A stretch of 64,000 nt of DNA from contig JAVGWX010000014.1 in the NCBI GenBank assembly GCA_036924085.1, forward strand, positions 34,415,936 to 34,479,935, read 5' to 3'. Under the pieces are notes generated by a model. It was not told the DNA's origin. It saw only the letters and a program-made list of their open reading frames with translations, and made no database searches. Below, piece after piece: positions 10,208 through 20,699 of the stretch (position 1 is the first letter of the stretch; each line of letters begins with the position of its first letter). The DNA comes from Ariolimax columbianus. Taxonomy: Eukaryota > Mollusca > Gastropoda > Stylommatophora > Arionidae. Made by a program: the position numbers and the translations under genes.

Positions 10208-11275
10208 ATGATGGCAAAGCTAACATTGAATGAAATGAATGAGGCCATAAGAACTTTAAGGAAAATGAAATCGCCCGGAAAAGATGGGGTAACAAATGAA
10301 ATGCTTATGGGGTTGGGCCAAACAGCAAAGCGGAAGTTACTGTCAGTCCTGAACCAAACCTGGAAAAGGGGAATTGTACCGCAGGCATGGAAAGATGCTA
10401 TACTTATATCAGTACCAAAGAAAGAAAAAGATAGAACAGATCCAAATGGATACAGGCCTATCAGTCTACTGAGCTGTGTAGGTAAACTGGTGGAGCGTAT
10501 GATAAACACCAGACTGATGTGGCACCTGGAAGCAAAGCACATATTAATTCCACAGCAAGCAGTATTTAGACAACACAGATCCACTGAGGACCAGATCACT
10601 CTCACAGCGCAGGAAATAGAGGATGCTTAGAAAGAAAAAAAGCATACAGTAGTGGTTTGGGTGGATCTAGAGAAGGAATTTGACAAGGTGTGGAAAGAGG
10701 GACAGCAAAAAGGTAACACTGGAGCAAGGAGTACCCCAAGGGGGAGCACTGTCACCCACACTTTTTCTGGTGTATATAAAGAACATAATAGAGAATATAC
10801 CAAAAAGAGTCCACAGCACCATGTTTGCAGACGATCTGGCTTTGTGGACCTCTGAAGAAAATCTCACCGTAGCAAATAATCGGATGCAGCAGGCCCTAAC
10901 ATCGTTGGAGGAGTGGGTGGAAATCATGGCTGGTAAAAAAAATGAAGAAAAAACAACATGTACGATATTCTCGCTTTCAAACAAACCACAGAACACCAAA
11001 ATAAGTCTTAACGGCAAATATCTGCGGCTGAACGACAACCCAAACTACTTGGGCGTCACATTTGATCGGCGCATGACATCGAGAGAAACCGAATGAGAGC
11101 AAGACAAAGAATGGCAATCATGAGGAAACTTGCTGGCACAAGCTGGGGAGCAGGCGAAAGAATACTGAAGAAACTGTGCACTGGAAGAGTGAGACCAGTT
11201 CTCGAGTATGGCATTGCGGCATGGACAACAGCAGTAAAGGCGAAATTCGATAAAATTAGCAAACTTCAAAACTAA
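10208..11275 (+). pseudogene. LINE reverse transcriptase domain with internal deletion
   Basis: The first frame reads KSPGKDGVTNEML and NGYRPISLLSCVGKLVERM, the RT finger motifs, up to a stop at 10628. WVDLEKEFDKVWKEG (motif A) follows near 10655. A frame change then leads straight to LEQGVPQGGALSPTLF (motif B) and FADDLALW near 10825, the catalytic FADD. In related LINEs several dozen residues separate motifs A and B; here they nearly abut, so an internal deletion of about 100 bp is likely. A further frameshift near 11093 precedes the thumb-like GRVRPVLEYGIAAW. The enzyme would be inactive. Confidence 0.85.
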
Positions 11276-11639
11276 GCCATGAGAGTTATAACAGGATGCA
11301 TGAAGTCAACGCCAATTGTAGAACTTGAAAAGATTACAAATCTGCAATCCGTGACCGATAGAAGAGACAGCAGAGCCCAGAACAAGCAGAGAAACTAAGA
11401 AGACTGACAGACCATCCAATGCATCAGAGACTAAATGGTTTTGGAAAAGGGAGACTAAAGCGAAGAAACTTTGCAGAAATAGCCAAAGCAAAGATGAGCG
11501 AAGATCCTATGGACACATTAACAACACCAAAGCCCATCCCTACTGTACGCAAACCTACCTGGAAGCAGCATGTATTTCCGGTGGTGGTAGAAAATATACC
11601 AGATATTGGAAACAAGAACAGCCAGACTGAAAAAGAAAG

Positions 11640-12185
11640 AAGAGACATAACCCTGAGGTACATAACGAAAAACTACCCAAGCATGGACTGGACACATGCA
11701 TACACCGACGGTTCTGTAACAAACACAACACACAATGGAGGGAAAAGGGTATTCGTGAGCCTACCAAATGGTAGAAAAATAACACTGTCAGTGGCAACTG
11801 GAAAATTCTAAAGCAATTTCAGAGCGGAGGCAGAGGCATTGAAGGCTGCAGTAGAAGCAATGCTGACATTCGAAAGCAATGTAAGCCAGATAGTCCTGTT
11901 TACAGATGCCCTGCCCGTGGTTACAGCACTAAAGAGCCAGAAAAATACAGAACTTAATGATTTAAGACCAGTACTCTGTCAACTATGCCAACAGTCCGCA
12001 CCAAAATAGTAGTGGTACAGTGGGTTTCATCCCACTGTAACATTCAAGGCAACGAGGAAGCAGACAGACTGGCAAAAGGAGGTGCAAGGTTACCACAACC
12101 AGATTCTAGTGTGACCTACGAAGAATTCAAAAGGTTTATTAGGGCCAGATACATGGCCAAATGGGAAAGAGAGCATACTGGCTAA
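11640..12185 (+). pseudogene. LINE RNase H domain
   Basis: Four acidic-residue motifs of RNase H type I appear in order across broken frames: AYTDGSVT near 11700, FRAEAEALKAA near 11820, VLFTDALPVV near 11895 and VQWVSSHCNIQGNEEADRL near 12015. A stop lies before FRAEAE near 11811, and a frame change occurs near 11985. In the active family this domain removes RNA from the RNA-DNA hybrid. Confidence 0.83.
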
Positions 12186-12210
12186 ACAAAAAAATGATGC
12201 CCATTACCAA

Positions 12211-12492
12211 TTGAACAGAAGAGAGCAGGTCGTGGTCTTCAGACTCCGCACATGCCACAACAGACTGAGGTACCATCTATTCAAAAAACTGAAGATAGGT
12301 GCTCCTGATGAATGCACCTGTGGTACAGGGAAAATGACCACTGAACATCTGCTGCAAAATTGCCCGACATACGAGGACCAGAGAAAGCACATGTGGCCAT
12401 CACCAGTGCCAACACTAGACAAGTTCTATGGCAGTGTCGACAGCCTCAGGATGACTGCTGTTTTCTTCGAACAAATTCAAGTTGACGTCTGA
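12211..12492 (+). pseudogene. LINE ORF2 C-terminal Cys/His region
   Basis: The frame reads REQVVVFRLRTCHNRLRYH, then DECTCGTGKMTTEHLLQNCP, ending in a stop at 12490-12492 just before gacagcgtacgaag. The C.C....H....C pattern is the conserved tail found downstream of RNase H in this LINE group. It is closely similar to the copies at 14400-14695 (plus) and 3014-3310 (minus). Confidence 0.85.
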
Positions 12493-12500
12493 CAGCGTAC

Positions 12501-12580
12501 GAAGAAGAAGAAGAAGAAGAAGAAGAAGAAGAAGAAGAAGAAGAAGAAGAAGAAGAAGAAGAAGAAGAAGAAGAAGAAGG
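12501..12580. repeat. (GAA)n tail of the LINE
   Basis: An uninterrupted run of about 80 bp of gaa follows directly after the LINE 3' end. The same junction (gcgtacgaagaag) is seen in three LINE copies, so this is the element's own tail rather than an independent microsatellite. Confidence 0.93.
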
Positions 12581-12591
12581 TATAAGAAGAA

Positions 12592-12661
12592 GTTACATAT
12601 ATCGACACATCCATCGGTACATATATCGACACATTCATCGGTACATACATCGACACATCCA
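12592..12661. repeat. 24-bp repeat, about 3 copies
   Basis: The unit acatatatcgacacatccat plus cggt is repeated about three times with single-base changes, just after the LINE tail. Confidence 0.85.
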
Positions 12662-13035
12662 TAAAGTGTTGCCAGCTTAACTATTTTCCCGTCAGATTTA
12701 GCAATTTTTCAGAAGTGTAGTCGACATTTAACAAAACTGCTAACGCTAAAACCCGAAAATGCAGCCGTTTAAAATAAAAATTTGTACAACTGACATTGTT
12801 ATCCATTATAGTGCCTCACAAACTTATTTTTTACTTGTTCATCTTTTCTTTACAGTACGTTGAATCATTAAAACATAAAAGTTTTATAATAACAATTTAA
12901 CGTAGTCCCTCAGCAGACACTGTCGTCAACAATAAAGCGTTGGAGTACGTGCGAAGTGGAGTAAGCAGTTTCCTTCCTCGATGTCTTGTTTTCAATAAGT
13001 CAGGCGCGATATACAACTAAGCACACTGGAATATA
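12662..13035. other. No gene recognised
   Basis: AT-rich sequence with no coding frame, tandem period or dispersed-repeat match recognised. Confidence 0.45.
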
Positions 13036-13112
13036 TCGCTACTGTGGATCGAACTCATACCTTCGTCGTCGGCAGAAAATAATCTAATCGCTAAACCACT
13101 ACGACGATGTGA
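13036..13112 (-). mobile_element. tRNA-like SINE head (family S5)
   Basis: On the minus strand, tcgtagtggtttagcgatta is followed about 30 bp later by a strong B box (gagttcgatccac). The total length is close to that of a tRNA. The arms do not fold into a clean modern tRNA, so a SINE head or tRNA pseudogene is the likely identity. A body, if present, would lie below 13036. Confidence 0.5.
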
Positions 13113-14189
13113 ATGTTTACAACACAATAAATACAATCTGTGTTCTCTAACAAACACACAAACAAACGGTTCCAGCTTGGACGCAAAACGATAACTGATA
13201 AACATTCAATTTATACCAATACTTTGCCACCAGTGACAGACTTGCTTCTTGTCGAAGGCACAGGAAAGCACAACCACTTACTTAGTCGCTCCTCTTCTAC
13301 CTTGAGGTATAGAGGTAAGCACAACCACAATATATCAAATAGAATATCTGAAAATGCAATGCCACCTGGAGAAATTCAATGCGAAATTATTATATTGGGA
13401 GAAATACTTTTTGTGTTCAATATATTTAAATACAGAAAATACGATGCTTTGGTCATCTCATGACAATACAACAAGATCAACTACCCCTGCACGCCTATAA
13501 AACATGAAACTCTGGTTACAATTCACGAGGAAGACCACGTGATAGATGCATAGATCACATAACTGTAATCCTGGAACAACAGATTGTGCCCATAAAACAT
13601 CATTTCAGCTCCACATGTGACTCTACGACACAGGTTAATGGAAAAGTGAGCCAAGCAACGATTCTGTGTGGGTACGCTACATCTGGCCACGCATTCTACC
13701 ACTATATTTACATGTGAACATACGTGTGTCAGTCCTCCTAAGCCCGTGTCACTGACAGACTCAACTGATGCCAGAACTGCTTTAGTGGCATGTAGGACAA
13801 TCATGTTGAGGATAACCTTTTCCCCAGCCTTTATCCTGATATGTATGACCTAGTTCGAACAACGTTGCGATTACCCACTATGTTTAAAGCGTATGCAGAC
13901 AAGTACTTTACATACATACAACTTAGTTCAACATACAGTAGATCTTATCTTCTCCAAACAACTGTTGAAGAATTGTTATGTTTGTGAACCACTACATTTT
14001 TCAAACACTAAGTTCTTTGACTGTTATTGCGGTTTCCCAGGGTTGAATAACTGTGTCGTTTGACAGATATGCGGAGTAATAAATGTTTTTATGTTCGTGC
14101 TGGTGTTAGAGGTTGCTGGTTCTTTCCCATTTTGATTAGCGTTCTTTATAGTAAACGTGTCTAGTTGTTGTGTTTGTCAATACTAACTC
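13113..14189. other. No gene recognised
   Basis: About 1.1 kb without a recognisable gene, element or array. Overlapping small open frames on both strands have no family features. Confidence 0.4.
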
Positions 14190-14207
14190 GTCGGATCGTT
14201 GTGGTCA

Positions 14208-14712
14208 AAAGAGTAGTGGTACAGTGGGTTACATCCCACTGTAACATCCAAGGCAACGAGGAGGCAGACAGACTGGCAAAAGAAGGTGCAAGACTACCAC
14301 AAGCAGATACTAGTGTGACATACAAAGAGTCAAAAAGGCTTATTAGAGCTAGATACATGACCAAATGGGAAACAGAACATACTGGCTACACAAAAAACGA
14401 TGCCTATTACCAGTTGAACAGACGAGAGCAGGTCGTGGTCTTCAGACTTCGCACTGGCCACAACAGACTGAGGTACCATCTATTCAATAAATTGAAGATA
14501 GGTGGCACTGATGAATGCACGTGTGGTACTGGGAAAATGACTGCTGAACATCTGCTGCAAAACTGCCCGACATACGAGGACCAGAGAGAGCAGATGTGGC
14601 CATCACCAGTGGCAACACTAGACAAGCTCTATGGCAGTGTCGACAGCCTCAGGATGACCGCTGCTTTTTTCGAAAAAATAAAGGTTGACGTCTGACAGCG
14701 TACGAAGAAGAA

Positions 14713-14747
<35 letters not shown>

Positions 14748-14802
14748 AGAAGAAGAAGAAGAAGAAGAAGAAGAAGAAGAAGAAGAAGAAGAAGAAGAAG
14801 AA
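14208..14802 (+). mobile_element. 5'-truncated I/Jockey-type LINE inserted into a SINE
   Basis: The plus-strand frame reads VVVQWVTSHCNIQGNEEADR (end of RNase H), then REQVVVFRLRTGHNRLRYH and CTCGTGKMTAEHLLQNCP, and stops at 14695. A GAA run of about 100 bp follows (14704-14802). The left flank has ggatcgttgtggtca (14193-14207); the right flank has ggatcgctgtggtcg (14803-14817). These 15-bp direct repeats differ at two positions and are the target duplication. The frame is unbroken over the whole truncated copy, so this insertion looks younger than the copy at 8690-12580. Confidence 0.92.
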
Positions 14803-15095
14803 GGATCGCTGTGGTCGAGAGGTAAGGCCCTGGCCTCTCAAAGCGATGAACGGAAACGGCGAAGGTTTCAAACGACTCCTGGTATCAAAGGAGGTGGGAC
14901 CAGTCTGCTGTCATCCTGAACTGCCTCCAGTCGTCTTGACTTTGTCTTGCCACTGGCCTAAGATAGTTCGGGACGAGAGAGTGAGGTTGATGACCAGCGC
15001 AGCTTCTTGCTCACTATAATCCAATTACAGCGCAAGTTACATCATCAAGACAAAACCGGCTGACGGTATCGCTTGCGATGGGCACCTAACATTAC
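14803..15095 (+). mobile_element. tRNA-derived SINE (family S2), copy 2, split by a LINE
   Basis: The head has tggtcgagaggtaaggc, very like the D arm of a Ser/Leu-type tRNA. The body follows with gaccagcgcagcttcttgc, cactataatccaattacagc and atcgcttgcgatgggcac, matching the copies at 2063 and 51622. Its first bases also lie left of the LINE (14193-14207), because the LINE landed within the SINE head. Confidence 0.87.
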
Positions 15096-15868
15096 CAACT
15101 AGATAAATACGACTGACTAAAAGTAGCAACGACAATAGGATACAAAGACGATATATATATAAATATATACATATGTGCTGGTGTGTTTAAGTATGTGTTT
15201 GTTCAGTTCATGAACCATCTTCGCGTCGAAAGTCGGCTGCAATAGATCTCCAACGTCCTTCAATTACATTCCTGCAGTCCCAAAAAACAAAACAAAAACA
15301 TGTTTTGTAATAATAATAGCTTAAACCGAAAGTGCTTTTCTTTTTCTTTCTTTTTTTACACTTTACTTGTTTTACGAGAAAATTGATATTTGCCATCTTG
15401 TCGGGCTGGAAACTGTTAGGGGTCGGCTTGCACTAGGTAACCATTTTACTCTAGATGAAACTGGAATTGATTTAGCAAATGCAAAGATAAGAGTATCTCG
15501 TGTACCGCTAATCCCCATAGCAGTGAGCTTAATGGGAAGTCTCGCACTGTACTACAGCTAGGTTGACCCTGTATCACCTTCTCAAGTAAGCGTCGAGTCG
15601 AAAGAAAAGCCACTGCAACCTGCTACGAAAGAAACATCAAGAGTTATCTGACTCTCGTACAAGCCAAGGGGACAAGTGTTCTAATCAATGAGTAAACAGA
15701 GAGAGGTAAGTTTAGTTTTGGTGAAATGTAGATACGATCGAATGAGGGAACATTGAGGAACTGATTGGCGGACACAAAGATGTAGGAGCGGATAGGTATT
15801 AAACCTTCGAAATGTATGAGGACAGAAACGAGCTAGGAATAAAAAGGAGATGCAGAACAAGGAAGAAT
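15096..15868. other. No gene recognised; AT microsatellite
   Basis: A short TA-rich run lies near 15152-15172. Near 15600-15650 gccactgcaacctgctacg resembles the R2-like stretch at 33020, suggesting a decayed R2 fragment. Nothing else was recognised. Confidence 0.4.
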
Positions 15869-16440
15869 GAAAGAGAGCGAAGACTAGGGAAGAACTTATA
15901 GAGAGCAGAGATTGTGGAAGAACAAGAACTGATAGAAAGCAGAGACTGGGGAAGAACAAGGATGAAATGATAGAAAGCAGAGACTGGGGAAGAACAAGGA
16001 GGAAATGATAGACAGCAGAGACTGGGGAAGAACAAGGATGAAATGATAGAAAGCAGAGATTTGGGAAATACAAGAACTTATAAAGAGCCGCGATTAGGGA
16101 AGAGCAAGGAAGAACTGATTGAGAACAGAGATTGGGGAAGAACAAGGAAGAACTGATTGAGAACAAAGATTGGGGAAGAACAAGGAAGAACTGATTGAGA
16201 ACAGAGATTGGGGAAGAACAAGGAAGAACTGATTGAAAACAGAGATTGGGGAAGAACAAGGAAGAACTGATTGAGAACAGATATTGAGGAAGAACAAGGA
16301 AGAACTGATAGAGATCAGCGATTGGAGAAGAACAAGAACTTATAGAGAACAGAGATTGAGGAAGAACAAGGAAGAATTGATAGAGAGCAGGGATTGGGGA
16401 AGAACAAGAACTGATAGAGAATTGGAAACACTAGTACAGA
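15869..16440. repeat. 38-bp minisatellite with variants
   Basis: Units contain gaacaaggaagaactgattg then agaacagagattgggga, 38 bp in the best copies (16100-16280). Elsewhere shorter variants lack the aggaaga part. About 17 copies are present. The minus strand has a long open frame of repeated FFPNLCSQSVLPCSS-type sequence, a by-product of the period and composition. Confidence 0.88.
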
Positions 16441-17417
16441 ACAATTAGGAACATAGACAATGAGGAGAACTGCTATAGAGCAGAGGAACGACAGGTAGAG
16501 AGGGCGCAGGTAGAGCAGAAACCTGGCTGCGATAGCCCAGTAGTTTTTCGGACTGCAACCCGCTTGGTAGAAGTAAGATGGCCGCGCCTTAACGGCTGCG
16601 TTCTCGACTCGCTCCCGTATTTGTGTCGCTTTCCGATGTTTAGTGGTTCCTGTTCGGATTATATTTCACAACTCCTTCGCCAGGTGGTATGAGGCACTTT
16701 ATTCTGTGGAATTGGTGTACTTTCGATCGGTTATCCAGTTTGTTATGCTGCATTTCGCTGCATTTCATGCCTGGCTTAAGCCGTGTGAGACCAGTCCATG
16801 ATGGTGTTCAACATTCCGCTTAACTGCACACCAGAATTCAGTCCAGGTTACTACTACTCAAGGACCTTTCTACTCGGACTGAAGCTGACTTCTCCTGCCC
16901 GCCCCTCTCTCCACCGGGGGTTACACGATACCTCTCCCAACTTTGTATTCACAGCAAGGGTCACGCTGACCAAAAGGTGGACACAATCAGAAGCCTCGGC
17001 GGCAGGACACGAAACAACAGGGAGTTTGACACGGACAGATACGGAAAGCCTGACACAAACATTGATTTAATACACTCCTCGCGGTCCTCATCCCAAGGCT
17101 GCGAAGTACACGGCTCCACCTGGAGTGTCTGTGTGGATTTCGGTCGACACGTTACACGTGAACACAGCCTCAGCAGCTGGACATGGTAGTGGTCGATTGA
17201 CGCAACGGGCCTTTGACGCCTACGCAAACATTATTAGTCCGCTTCAGGGACCAGTGTTGTTTGTTTAGCGTCACGCCAGAGTTAGATGGGCTCTGAGATA
17301 ACCAGAGACATTCTGTGGTTGAAAGGAACGTACTTTTGATTCCGACTCGACGCAGATGATTAGCAAAGAGGAGCAGTACAACCCAGAAGAAGAGGACAGA
17401 CATGCCTTTGTTGCTGT
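16441..17417. other. No gene recognised
   Basis: Near 16527 gctgcgatagcccagtagtt fits a pol III A box, but no B box was found at the right spacing. The rest (16640-17400) has no recognised coding or repeat family. Confidence 0.4.
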
Positions 17418-17940
17418 TGTTGTTATTGTTGTTGAATGTCAACGATGAGTAACTGTACTCTTTTGTGCACTCTGAAAATGGCTCTAGGTAGCTGGTTGCT
17501 GGTTTCTCCCATCATACGAGTACGGGTGACGGGGTCCGAGATCTTCCATGCAATTGTGCTATACATAGCTCTATCTGCGTGTCGCTCACTACTATGGGGA
17601 TTACTTCGATTTTCCACTTCGTTAGCCAAACTTAATTAAACAGCCTGTTTCCCGGGACAACTATGTGAAAGTGAGCTAGGAGTCTTAGACGCTAAGTTTC
17701 GCCTGACCCTGACTAACATTGTCCGATCAGTATGTTTTGTCTGACCCTGACTAACATTGTCCGATCAGTATGGTTTTTCTGGCCCTGACTAACATTGTCC
17801 GATCAGTATGGTTTGTCTGACCCTGACTAATATTGTCCGATCAGTATGTTTTATCTTACCCTGACTAACATTGTCCGATCAGTATGGTTTGTCTGACCCT
17901 GACCAACATTGTCCGATCAGTATGGTTTGCATAGTCAGAC
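17418..17940 (+). mobile_element. Dispersed repeat R2, plus-strand copy with internal expansion
   Basis: Shared blocks in order are gttgttgaatgtcaacgatgag, gtgcactctgaaaatggc, caattgtgctatacatagct, tgcgtgtcgctcactactat, cttcgttagcc, acagcctgtttcccgggac and ctgaccctgactaacattg. The same order occurs at 30764, 54786 and, reversed, 46978. R2 carries no recognisable protein. Its last segment is amplified here (17703-17935). Confidence 0.85.
17703..17935. repeat. 38-bp minisatellite inside R2
   Basis: The block ctgaccctgactaacattgt recurs every 38 bp (17703, 17741 and onward) for about six copies, each with ccgatcagtatg. The copy of R2 at 54786 has a related block essentially twice (gaccctggctagcattccc then gatcagtgtg...cctgac). 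Confidence 0.92.
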
Positions 17941-18540
17941 GTTAGTCTCCTCTCCGCAATACAGACATGAAAAAGGAGGTACCTCTTAGTACACACAAAT
18001 GAGAGAGAGGCGAGAACAGATATTACAAGCAAATATCAAGAACCGATTCAGATGTAGCAGGGCTGCTTATAGATTGTGAGCTAAAGTGCTACAACATTTA
18101 ACACTGAACGCTAAAACTTCCACGTAACAAAACGCTAAAACTTATGTTAAACATAAAATCAAATATTTATTTATTTCAAAAAAAATTATAGTTATGCATA
18201 GATAAAAACCTAAATTAACTTACTAAACAAATGTAAGCCTTTCTAACTCATGAAATATTGATATGAACTAGATGGAATCACTGAAACTATAAAACCCAGT
18301 TTTGTTGTCTAAACCAATATACACATGAGCCTCTATTCAATTCTTGTCCTATCTACTTAAATACTCTCTTGCCTGGAATATCGTGTGTTCATCTTGGCAG
18401 TTGGTGCTGATGTTGATCTTTTGTGGTCACGGGTTCTGTGTCGTGTAATGATAACTTCTTACGATATCCGTGCGTGTGCTCCCTGGGGAGTTTTAAGATG
18501 CATTTCACTTTATATCTGCTTGCGGTACGTCCTTTTATCC
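17941..18540. other. No gene recognised
   Basis: AT-rich sequence near 18100-18300 with no coding frame or family match. Short open frames after 18380 overlap on both strands. Confidence 0.4.
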
Positions 18541-18665
18541 TTCGTCCCCACAGATCCGAGCGTTCACTGTGAAGACTATAGATATGTTTTTTTACCACTG
18601 TATGCTTATCTTTTGTCCCCACAGGTACGAGAGCTCACTGTAGAGACTATAGATATGTTTTCTTT
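18541..18665. repeat. Two-copy 71-bp tandem duplication
   Basis: The block gtccccacag...gagactatagatatgtttt occurs at 18544 and 18615, a period of about 71 bp with diverged copies. It is unrelated in sequence to the 71-bp satellite at 33235. Confidence 0.75.
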
Positions 18666-19124
18666 TCTGTCATAAAAGAGCCACCAGTTTACTCCGAAAG
18701 GCACGAAGCAATGTACCTGGAGTATACTGAGCCAGCCTTCTAGATCTGCTCTAGAAATCGAATCTCCCAAATCTACTCTGCTCTGTCTTTTATGGACCCC
18801 TTTTCGCCCCCTCAAACTACGATACTGTTTCTGAGTAGATCGGACATCTGTCAATCATCTTTGGCTCTTCCCCGTAAGAAACCCTAACGGTCACACTGTC
18901 ATGCTCTTCTCTCAGCCAACGAAGAGCGTTCACTAGTAACCACTTTGCTTCTCGTTTTCCCAACTCGCTACGACATTGACGATGACGTTGTTTTAATCAT
19001 AGTTTCCCCCAACTTCGCGAGAAACAAATGTAGAATCTGCCCTCTATGCTTTTTCTGGTCGGTGGTCCTGTTATTTACTCCCTGATATATAACATTGTTA
19101 TACGGAGAACCAGTCCTAGAACGA
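18666..19124. other. No gene recognised
   Basis: No coding or repeat signal was recognised. Confidence 0.45.
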
Positions 19125-19320
19125 GAACAGATATTGAGAGTTAAAAGTAGATGTCTAGAACATATATTAAGAGTTAAATGCAGATATTTCGAACAAATAT
19201 TGAGAGTTAAATGCAGATATTTCGAACAAATATTGAGAGTTCAATGCAGATACGAGTATCTAGAACAGATATTGCGAGTTAAATGCAGATACGAGTATCT
19301 AAAACATATATTAGAAACCT
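19125..19320. repeat. 33-bp minisatellite, about 6 diverged copies
   Basis: Units contain aacaaatattgagagttaaa and tgcagatatttcg, 33 bp in the central copies. Outer copies carry short insertions (acgagtatctag). Confidence 0.82.
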
Positions 19321-19589
19321 GTTCTAAATCTGATATTAAGAAACCGAGCCCGGGAACAAATATTGAGAATAGGCAACATACCATTAGGTATAAATTAGTT
19401 ACAGATGTATAAAGAGCATGTCCATCAGGCCAAAGGGGAACCAATGGCCTACCTTAGCTAGGCTATGTGGGAATCCACCTGGATTTATAAACGAGGGCGA
19501 TTTGAAATGTTTTGCGTTTGATGAGCAAGATTGTACACATGAGCTATACATTTTGTTAAAGCTGGGAATGTCGTTTAGGTGATGTGTTA

Positions 19590-20250
19590 TTATTTTTCAA
19601 CGTAGTCATCATCCCCGTCCATGCACCTGAGAAGGTGTTGCATCCCGTCTAGGAAAAATTCAGACGACTTCTCCCGAAACCAGGTACCCACAGCTGCTTG
19701 CACCTCCTCGCCAGAAGCGTAACGGTGTCTCTTCAGGTGTGTTCCTTCAGCTCCATGATCAAGAAGAAGTCAGACACAAAAATATAAATCATAAGCATTG
19801 CGGTGACATCTTTCTGATTGACACGGCAATTGGCACGAATCAGTTCGTCCACGCGAGCTTGGTGCTGTGCATACACAGCTGTGATCAGTTGACCACATGA
19901 GCTTGGTGCTGTGCATACACAGCTGTGGTCAGTTGGTCCACGCGAGCTTGGTGCTGTGCATACACAGCTGTGGTCAGTTGGTCCACGCGAGCTTGGTGCT
20001 GTGCATACACAGCTGTGGTCAGTTGGTCCACGCGAGCTTGGTGCTGTGCATACACAGCTGTGGTCAGTTGGTCCACGCGAGCTTGGGGCTGTGCATACAC
20101 AGCTGTGAATGGCCGCCGTCTACAAGCCTTGTCGTGCAGGTTCGTCGTGGTTGGATTGTTGCCGTTTACAATCCGTGCCCACCTCCTGACAGCACTGACA
20201 TCCACATAGCCGTCACCATATACCGCAGTCATTCTTCGATGCATGTCGAT
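19590..20250 (-). pseudogene. Mariner-type transposase relic lacking the catalytic core
   Basis: On the minus strand the N-terminal helix-turn-helix end reads VYGDGYVDVSAVRRW near 20230-20185, then NLHDKACRRRP. A run of 15-residue repeats (TAVYAQHQARVDQ) follows, then DELIRANCRVNQKDVTAML near 19850-19795. The sequence jumps to LKRHRYASGEEVQAAVGTWF and GDDDYVEK, which resembles the very C-terminus of Mos1-like mariner transposases, with a stop at 19590-19592. The central DDE/D catalytic region is missing, so this is an internally deleted copy. A frame change lies between ELKEH and LKRH. Terminal inverted repeats were not identified. Two minisatellites lie in and beside its 5' half. Confidence 0.78.
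19848..20108. repeat. 45-bp in-frame minisatellite inside the mariner relic
   Basis: The unit ctgtggtcagttggtccacg plus 25 bp (cgagcttggtgctgtgcat...) recurs every 45 bp, as at 19941 and 19986, for about six copies. On the minus strand it encodes 15-residue repeats in frame with the transposase. Confidence 0.92.
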
Positions 20251-20402
20251 AGGCGCACAACGTTCGATACATGTCAATAGGCGCACAACATTCGATACAT
20301 GTCGATAGGCACACACTATTCGATACATGTCAATGGGCGCACAACGTTCGATACATGTCAATGGGCGCACAACGTTCGATACATGTCAATGGGCACACAA
20401 CC
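20238..20402. repeat. 28-bp minisatellite at the mariner 5' end
   Basis: The unit cgttcgatacatgtcaatgg plus gcgcacaa is repeated about six times, with ataggc or atgggc variants, immediately upstream of the transposase N-terminus. Confidence 0.9.
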
Positions 20403-20699
20403 TTCCACCGTCCTGAATTAAATCACAGCACGTTGCTTCAACCGTATTTCCATGTAGACCGTCATTTTACTGTCTGCTGTGCGCATGCGTCCTATTTCAA
20501 GAGCTTGCCACTACATACCTCATATGTCTGAGCACTGTTGTCCTAGTTATGTCGCTGAAGGTAAAACGTTTCAATTCCCACTCGTAGTTTTTATACGAAA
20601 TTCCCAGAGTATTAAATTTACAGAAATAGTTCACCGTATATATGTGTGTAATAATTGACTTGTGAAATTTTATTAAATGTATATATCTGTTCATGTGTC

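Larger units (their letters stand above)
8690..12580 (+). mobile_element. Near full-length but degenerate I/Jockey-type LINE
   Basis: In order on the plus strand are a possible Cys-rich ORF1 end (8690-8880), endonuclease (8938-9629), reverse transcriptase (10208-11275), RNase H (about 11690-12100), a C-terminal Cys/His region (12211-12492) and a GAA tail (12501-12580). The RNase H domain places it in the group of LINEs that carry one (I, Nimb, Loa, Ingi and similar); no clade is assigned. Stops (for example 9630, 10628 and 12183) and several frameshifts make it inactive. Truncated relatives in the window lie at 2988-3541, 14208-14802 and, more distantly, 22717-23035. The 5' boundary is uncertain. 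Confidence 0.88.

Noticed and set aside
12477..12664. Poly-Arg or poly-Phe frames
   Set aside because: These are translations of the (GAA)n tail of the LINE.
15681..16297. Long minus-strand frame with repeated Phe/Leu/Cys/Ser-rich units
   Set aside because: It follows from the purine-rich 38-bp array. Several frames are open at once and no start, splice or domain signal supports it.
16520..16640. tRNA gene or SINE head
   Set aside because: The A box fits (tagcccagtag), but no B box lies at a suitable distance and no second copy was seen.
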